A DNA stretch of 13,216 nucleotides, from the NCBI GenBank assembly GCA_002270565.1, contig NQMI01000010.1, positions 244,603 to 257,818 of the forward strand, read 5' to 3'. This document shows positions 8,810-13,216 of this stretch, piece after piece (within the stretch, counting starts at the first letter, position 1; every line of letters starts with the position of its first letter). The notes under the pieces were generated by a model. It was not told the origin of the DNA. It saw nothing but the letters and a program-made list of their open reading frames with translations, and ran no database searches. Source of the DNA: Stenocarpella maydis (Eukaryota > Ascomycota > Sordariomycetes > Diaporthales > Diaporthaceae). The position numbers and the translations under genes were made by a program.

Positions 8810-10015
8810 GAGGTATTAATCCTCTTGGATTTGCAATCTTCTGCAGTACCCTATAAAGATTCATGCTTTATCATATAATAAGTCATATAGCCTCCCTATA
8901 TAGTTATATTCCTTCCTTTATCCCTTATGGAAGTTGGCTATAGCTTGGGGGTTGATTAGCCTATTATAGACTATTTGGGTTGGAAGTAGGTTGTATGGAG
9001 TACTATCTATATAGACGGATTATGCGGTAAGTACAGTATCTGGCTGCTGTAGGAAATTGCCCACCTCTTGCATATATCTTATACCGGGAGGTATCTATTA
9101 TATGGGATAGGTTTCTGCTATCTATACTTATATAGTTTAGGGGGCTTTATGCAAATGGGATTGTTGCTATTATTTGTGCGGCTTAATAGTTGCTTATATG
9201 GGTTATATTAATTGCTATTTAGCTGGTGATATTGTGGCTCATATGGGGCTAGGTGGGGTTTATTGAGTTTGCTGTGGCTGCCTGCAGCTTGCCTTTCTAG
9301 CCTTAATAAGTTGTATGATTTTTGCTAAATAGGATCCTCCTGGTATTTATATTTCCTCTTTGCTAATTAGGTGAAGTAGCTCTTTCTTAAATATATGAGG
9401 GATCTAATTAAATTAGTGGGTAGTCCACCCCTTAAAGTCTTCAACTAGGGAGTCTAGGAGTAGATTCTTGTGTAGTTGTAGTTGGGTGTCCTCCATTAGG
9501 ACTTATGTGAAGTATATAGTAAGGTGTATCTCTAAGGGTAGTTCTTCTAAGTTAATCTCATCCTTATCCCAGAATTATGGGTCTATCTGTTGTTGCTACC
9601 TTAAGATTAGTATTATACTCCCTTTAGCTATTTCTTTATATATAATTATAGGAGGTAGTCTTTCTATATTCTAGCCGGAAGGTCTGGAAACATTCTCTTC
9701 CAGGTCATTTAATATAGCTAATATCTTAATAGTTTCTATATTAGTTCATATGGGTTAAGGTGTTTTATTATATAGTTGCGTATACTCCTTCTATCTTACT
9801 CATATGGATCACCTCTTATACTATCTCCTGATCCTTATTTAATAGTAATAGGTATAATTTATATAAGATAGATAGAGATTGTCTTCTAGGTGACCTCCTT
9901 TCTTGTGCTGTGCTGCAGCTTGGTTGAGGAGATCCCTAGGCTCTTAGTATAAGCATAAGACTTTGGCTGTTCTGCTTCCTGATCCTCGTTTAGTAGTGCA
10001 GCTAGGGAGTTATAT
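8810..10015 (-). pseudogene. Element A gag, N-terminal part, many stops
   Basis: The minus-strand frame used by A's pol is readable here from an ATA at 10015-10013. That codon is a good candidate for a start ATG lost by G to A, 58 bp inside the 5' LTR. It reads KRGSGSRTAKVL, then LAILNDLEENVSRPSG, FWDKDEINLEELPLEIHLTI, LLLDSLVEDFKGW, IFKKELLHLISKEE, a Gln/Pro-rich linker, then PPGIRYMQEVGNFLQQPDTV and YIDSTPYNLLPTQ before the B junction. Stops replace Gln or Trp codons. Codons at 10000, 9583, 9070 and 8851 are in the same frame, so no frameshift is seen. Gag of copia elements forms the virus-like particle shell; the Gln/Pro-rich middle is probably disordered. The plus-strand frame at 9468-9674 is a shadow. 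Confidence 0.75.
8813..8899. repeat. 87-bp direct repeat, right copy (gag of element A)
   Basis: This is the partner of 7166-7252 and starts four bases beyond the end of the B LTR. It shows that the sequence left of the Ns extends past the B insertion point. Confidence 0.85.
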
Positions 10016-10073
10016 GGGGGCTTGTCTCTTCACTCTTGCTAATCTGTAATTGTACTAAGTAATTACTAATTAG

Positions 10074-10278
10074 TGTTGAATGGCCTTTGCTATATGGCTG
10101 TTGGTATATATATATAGTGGTTATCAAACTGGTTCTATTATTTGATGATCTGTTTAGGTTCTAAAATGAGGGAGGGGAAGCACACGGTAGGGGCTTAAGG
10201 CCTCCGTGCGGTACCTAGGTGGCTGACTAAGCCACCTCGTCCCCATACTGATGTGCGATCCTAAGTGCTATTCCAACA
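10074..10278 (-). repeat. 5' LTR of element A
   Basis: This 205-bp repeat starts TGTTGAATGG and ends TTCCAACA, so it keeps the perfect TGTTG and CAACA termini that are partly mutated in the left copy. With gag-pol on the minus strand it is the upstream LTR. The 58-bp leader from 10073 down to 10016 separates it from the presumed gag start; I could not recognise a primer-binding site there. The hairpin core is at 10155-10224 and the perfect 8-bp stem at 10217-10237. Confidence 0.85.
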
Positions 10279-11520
10279 GAATTACTATATTCATCATCAG
10301 AATCCCTATGTTGCCGTTGCTTTTAGTTGTAGCAGCCCCTTTGCTAAGTTCATTAAATATACTATTATGCCAAGTGCCCATTAAATACAGGCACCTAGAG
10401 AGGCCTAGCGTGTTATGGCGGTCCCTGCTTCCTCTGGAAGCTAGGAGCCCGTGATTGTATAATCCAGCATAATATAGTACTTTCCCTATACAAAATGTCT
10501 GCTTCTATTAATGTATACTACCTATTTATTATCTTTAGTACTTAAGGGTTTTAAAAGAAATGCGTAATAAGGACTTATGCTTCCTTTGCCTGCAGGTTAT
10601 AGGTTAAGTAAGGATTTACCTAGAGCTAGAATAATAATTGCCTGGACTCTTTAGAACTGGAATAATAACTATCCGGCCTTCTAGACCCCTTCTCTCTCTT
10701 TACTAAGTGTTAATAATTAACTAAATTAAGTATAGTCTAGATTAGCTGCTAATCTAATAGCAGATATTAATAATAAGTTTTAATAATAACTCAATCTATA
10801 AAAGCCCTCTTTGCTTGAGGCCATTTAGGGGAAGAATACTTAGTAAAGCCCTCTCCATTAGAGGCTAATAGCAAGAGTTGGTAGGTGTGGATAAGGTAGT
10901 AGTTGGGTTAGGTAGGGATTGTAGTAGATAGTAATAAATAGCATATCGGAGCCAACTTATTAACAAAATGTATAGTAGAGCGTGCAATATCTGATGCTGC
11001 TCTTGGTAAGTATATAAAATATATATTGAGCAGGAGTTAAGACTATGAAATCTTGACTGGGGATGCTTGATATACACAGCTAGCAACTTAAGTGCCTGTG
11101 GATAGTGGTAACCCTTATCATCTAAATCCTTAGTACATAGGCACCACTATAAAAATCTTGGCTATAAGGTCTCGCCCTTGGGATGGATTTAAATCATATA
11201 CTGGCTAATTATGCAGCTCCTTAGGGTAAGATGCAGGTAATTAGTTAATAGGGATCTAAAGTTTTGCTGGTTATTAGTACTATATAATTCCTTTTCATAT
11301 CTTAAGGTACTTCTTAACTTTCATCTAGGGCTTAGGGTGCTAGGAAGTAGTGATTCTTCCTTTATGTAGGGCAGTATTGGTGTTACATTAGTGTATTGCT
11401 AATTAAGTTGCGTTAGTTAGTCAATTGCCATTGAGTATGCTTTGTAATGATCAGAGGGTTTCCGAGTACATTAAACCTGAGAGATCAAGAGTTTATGTTC
11501 GGAATACGTTGTTAGGCGTT
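10279..11520. other. Stretch without a recognisable gene
   Basis: Base composition is less extreme than in the transposons and there is no sign of a conserved protein on either strand; the longest open frames are under 80 codons and carry no motif. A GC-richer block lies at about 10378-10452. Two similar segments starting AAAGCCCTCT (10802 and 10845) each carry a short complementary GAGG downstream. The sequence GTGCCT at 11091 pairs with AGGCAC at 11138-11143 but does not build a tRNA cloverleaf. It is probably unique intergenic DNA or a decayed element of unknown type. Confidence 0.5.
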
Positions 11521-11722
11521 TGTTGAGCAATATTGTTGACTGATAATGATCACTAGCTGTAAGGCTATCCAATATTAGGATTAAATACTTAGATTAATGA
11601 CTGAAGAGTCTGTTCTATAAAAGCTATCTAATGTAATAATAACTATATTCTTATATATTCTAACTCTTCATCCATTATTAATAGTATCAATAGTGATTCT
11701 ATTAATTAAGTATTGCTCAATG
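11521..11722. repeat. Candidate solo LTR or inverted-terminus element, about 200 bp
   Basis: The segment opens TGTTGAGCAATA and closes TATTGCTCAA, so TTGAGCAATA (11523-11532) and TATTGCTCAA (11711-11720) are perfect 10-bp inverted termini. A TATAAAA lies at 11616-11622. The TG start, short inverted ends and internal TATA suit a small LTR, but the right end reads CAATG and not CAACA. I see no second copy in the window and no target duplication. A MITE-like element or chance are alternatives. Confidence 0.35.
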
Positions 11723-11773
11723 GAATCAATACTGATTTTATCAATCGTGGTGGGTCCCTGACCCTAACCCTTC

Positions 11774-12365
11774 TGATGAATTTATGCTATAGAATAGCAT
11801 TCAGTTCAGCGTGTATTTCGGCAGGGTCGCAGTGTGGTGCTCTAAGGCGAATTGGGACGATTGACAATGGTCTGGACAACTTTATATTGAATTAAGTTGG
11901 GCTTCTATAAGCCCTCCTTATATACCCTCCAACGTCGTCTCACCCCTAGGCACGCTGCAATAGGCTCTAATGCAAATTTGCAAATGCCAGAAAATTCGCC
12001 CTTCCAATACACCATCTTTGGTTCCAAACAACTAGCCAACCACAGCCCTAGCAATGCCCAAATTAGGTACATGCAAACTTCAGAAATTAGGCTATCTAAT
12101 ACACTAAATTATATACTTTTTGGGTAAGAAATAAGGGTAATACAGAGGTCTGAATTAAGGTACAAATGCAGGCCAAAATAATCAACTCACAGCCACCAAA
12201 CTCATCTTGCGTTACGCACGCACTGGGCATACTTAGCGAAAATCACCTAACTCACAAGTCTAGGGTAACTCCTTACTAGAAAGTCTAGGGTAACTCCTTA
12301 TAACAAAGTCTAGGGTAACTCCTTACACGGAGTACCAACGCCCTGCTAAGCAGTTCCGTTTAACA
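11774..12365 (-). repeat. 3' LTR of a second element B copy, 592 bp
   Basis: On the minus strand it begins TGTTAAACGG at 12365 and ends TTCATCA at 11774, the full inverse counterpart of 8216-8809. Differences are transitions plus a 2-bp CA-repeat difference. The next minus-strand bases are GAAGG. This copy has its own C to T changes in the triplet repeat region and an intact TATATAA (11918-11924). The two plus-strand open frames at 11713-12127 fall in or beside the LTR and are not credible genes. Confidence 0.85.
12256..12324. repeat. Three 19-bp repeats at 25-bp spacing, inverted copy
   Basis: AAGTCTAGGGTAACTCCTT lies at 12256, 12281 and 12306, the reverse complement of the triplet in the plus-strand B LTR. 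All three units are identical here although their 6-bp spacers differ. Confidence 0.8.
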
Positions 12366-12376
12366 CCCCTTCTGTT
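12366..12376 (-). promoter_or_regulatory. Polypurine tract of second element B copy
   Basis: On the minus strand AACAGAAGGGG abuts the LTR start at 12365, identical to the other B copies. The 12377-12526 interval before it is B's 3' untranslated sequence, with the quasi-palindrome at 12383-12401. Confidence 0.8.
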
Positions 12377-12526
12377 AAAGATATAGGCCTAATAGGCCTA
12401 TAGTATTTAACCCTTACTCTTAAAATGGAAACAGGAGAGAGAAATATAAGTAAAGAAAAGCCCCCCTTATAGAAAGAAATCTATCTACTAAAGAAATAAT
12501 AGCTAGAGGGCCCTATTAACCCTCTT

Positions 12527-13216
12527 CTAATCTACTAACTCTGCTAGACCTAATAGGCCTAGGAACACCTGAAATTTAGGTGCTGGAAGGGCTTTTGTAA
12601 GCCCGTCTGCTACCATTTTACTGGTCTTGAGGTATTTAACTTCAAGGGTCCCCTTCTGAACTTTAGCATATAGGTAGTGGTACCTAAGAAGCGTATGCTT
12701 AGTTCGTTGATGGTGTGAAGGGTCCTTAGCAGTGGAGATAGCGCCCGTATTATCTCCATAGAGGATCGTTGGCCTAGGAATTAGCCTATTTAGTTCTATA
12801 TAGAGCTCTTGAAGCTACTGGATTTCCTGAGTAGCCTCTATAAGCCCTATAAATTCAGCCTCTAGCGTTAATAACGCTATAGTGCTTCCTTATTTTGATT
12901 TCCAGGAAATGGGCCCTCCTCCTAGGGTAAATATATACCCATATGTTGATTTAGAGGAGGCCTTGTCCCCAGCATAATTGCTATCAGAATAGCCTATAGG
13001 CTCTAGGAGAGAGCTCTGTAGGGAGTCTTTGAGACCCCTAGCAGAATACCTAATAGCAAGGTGTCGATGGCTATTTAGGTACCTAAAGAATAGGTTTTGT
13101 GCAGCTACTAAATGCTGATATTTGGATGCTTGGAAGGTTCTAGCTAGCCACTGGACCAAGAAGCTAATATCAGGCCTAATTTAGGTAACTAAATATAGCA
13201 TGCTACTAACCTAAGC
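12527..13216 (-). pseudogene. Element B pol, reverse transcriptase end and RNase H, partial
   Basis: The frame enters at the window edge and runs to a TAG at 12527-12529 with no frameshift. It reads SSMLYLVT then IRPDISFLVQWLARTF, the usual link after the copia reverse transcriptase. RNase H follows: LEPIGYSDSNYAGDKASSKS, FTLGGGPISWKSK, ALLTLEAEFIGL (catalytic Glu), ILYGDNTGAIS (catalytic Asp), RTKHTLLRYHYL and DGLTKALPAPKF. Four internal stops lie at 13211, 13181, 12890 and 12815, replacing Gln or Trp codons of the family, for example SWKSK followed by TAA, where Gln is usual. The catalytic residues that I can place are intact, so damage is light compared with element A. The rest of the element lies beyond 13216. 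Its upstream half is therefore unseen. Confidence 0.9.

Larger units (their letters stand above)
875..10278 (-). mobile_element. Ty1/copia LTR retrotransposon (element A), RIP-degraded and interrupted
   Basis: Two 205-bp direct repeats (875-1079 and 10074-10278) bound a minus-strand gag-pol whose domain order is gag, zinc knuckle, integrase, reverse transcriptase, RNase H. Integrase upstream of reverse transcriptase is the diagnostic Ty1/copia order. The repeats begin TGTTG and end CAACA, the normal LTR form. Without the foreign B sequence at 7253-8809 the element would be about 7.8 kb, with a polyprotein of roughly 1,800 codons, a normal size for fungal copia elements. It is unusual in having about 1.9 kb between the pol stop and the 3' LTR. 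The 5-bp flanks (TTAGG at 870-874 and GAATT at 10279-10283) do not match, so the two ends may come from different insertions. All recognisable coding sequence is broken by stops, so the element cannot be autonomous. Confidence 0.8.

Noticed and set aside
8801..8817. GAGGT after the B LTR as a proven target duplication
   Set aside because: The upstream end of this B copy is absent; the empty-site copy reads ATAGT there, which matches only partly.
9468..9674. Plus-strand open frame of 68 codons
   Set aside because: It is antisense to gag of element A, whose minus-strand reading is coherent here.
10251..10454. Plus-strand open frame starting inside the 10074-10278 LTR
   Set aside because: It starts in the LTR, shows no motif and has no upstream coding continuation.
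10865..11086. Minus-strand open frame of 73 codons
   Set aside because: Low-complexity Leu/Tyr/Ser sequence with no motif in a region without other coding signs.
11091..11143. GTGCCT and AGGCAC stem considered as a tRNA
   Set aside because: No TpsiC or D-arm consensus and no anticodon arm fit the intervening sequence.
11713..12127. Two adjoining plus-strand open frames at and beside the inverted B LTR
   Set aside because: Both lie in or at the edge of the LTR on its antisense strand.

Overview
The window looks like a transposon-rich, AT-biased island from a filamentous ascomycete (Pezizomycotina). I found no intact host gene. Nearly everything recognisable is Ty1/copia-class LTR retrotransposon sequence. 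It carries the signature of repeat-induced point mutation (RIP): differences between repeat copies are almost all C/T or G/A transitions, CAG, CAA and TGG codons have become stops, and catalytic Asp codons have become Asn. The lineage is inferred from this mutation style and from the protein families; I could not search a database.

Layout. Positions 119-874 (minus) are the very decayed RNase H end of an old copia pol. Positions 875-10278 are framed by two 205-bp LTRs (875-1079 and 10074-10278) and hold one minus-strand copia element, called A here. From its 5' end, A has the LTR at 10278-10074, a short leader, a gag start at about 10015, gag down to 8810, then the rest of gag and all of pol (zinc knuckle, integrase, reverse transcriptase, RNase H) from about 7165 to 2990. 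Next comes an unusually long 1.9-kb tail before the 3' LTR. That tail contains a broken plus-strand, Cys-rich reading frame (about 1609-2370) and an 11-bp tandem repeat.

The gag of A is interrupted at 7253-8809 by pieces of a second, less damaged copia family, called B. These are a 561-bp fragment lying exactly between two single N bases (7253 and 7815), then the RNase H terminus, polypurine tract and 594-bp LTR of B (7816-8809, plus). A second B copy lies in opposite orientation at the right edge (11774-13216, minus; pol runs off the window). Between them, 10279-11773 is non-repetitive-looking DNA with no gene I can recognise and a candidate 200-bp LTR-like repeat at 11521-11722.

All gag and pol landmarks of A that I checked lie in one frame, so the element decayed by base substitution and not by indels. 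Three signs suggest that the part of A left of the Ns and the part right of them come from different copies. The two sides overlap by about 88 bp with independent RIP changes, the LTRs have no matching target-site duplication, and the join is marked by Ns. No gene here looks functional, so the genes do not work together as a pathway; this is a graveyard of nested retroelements.
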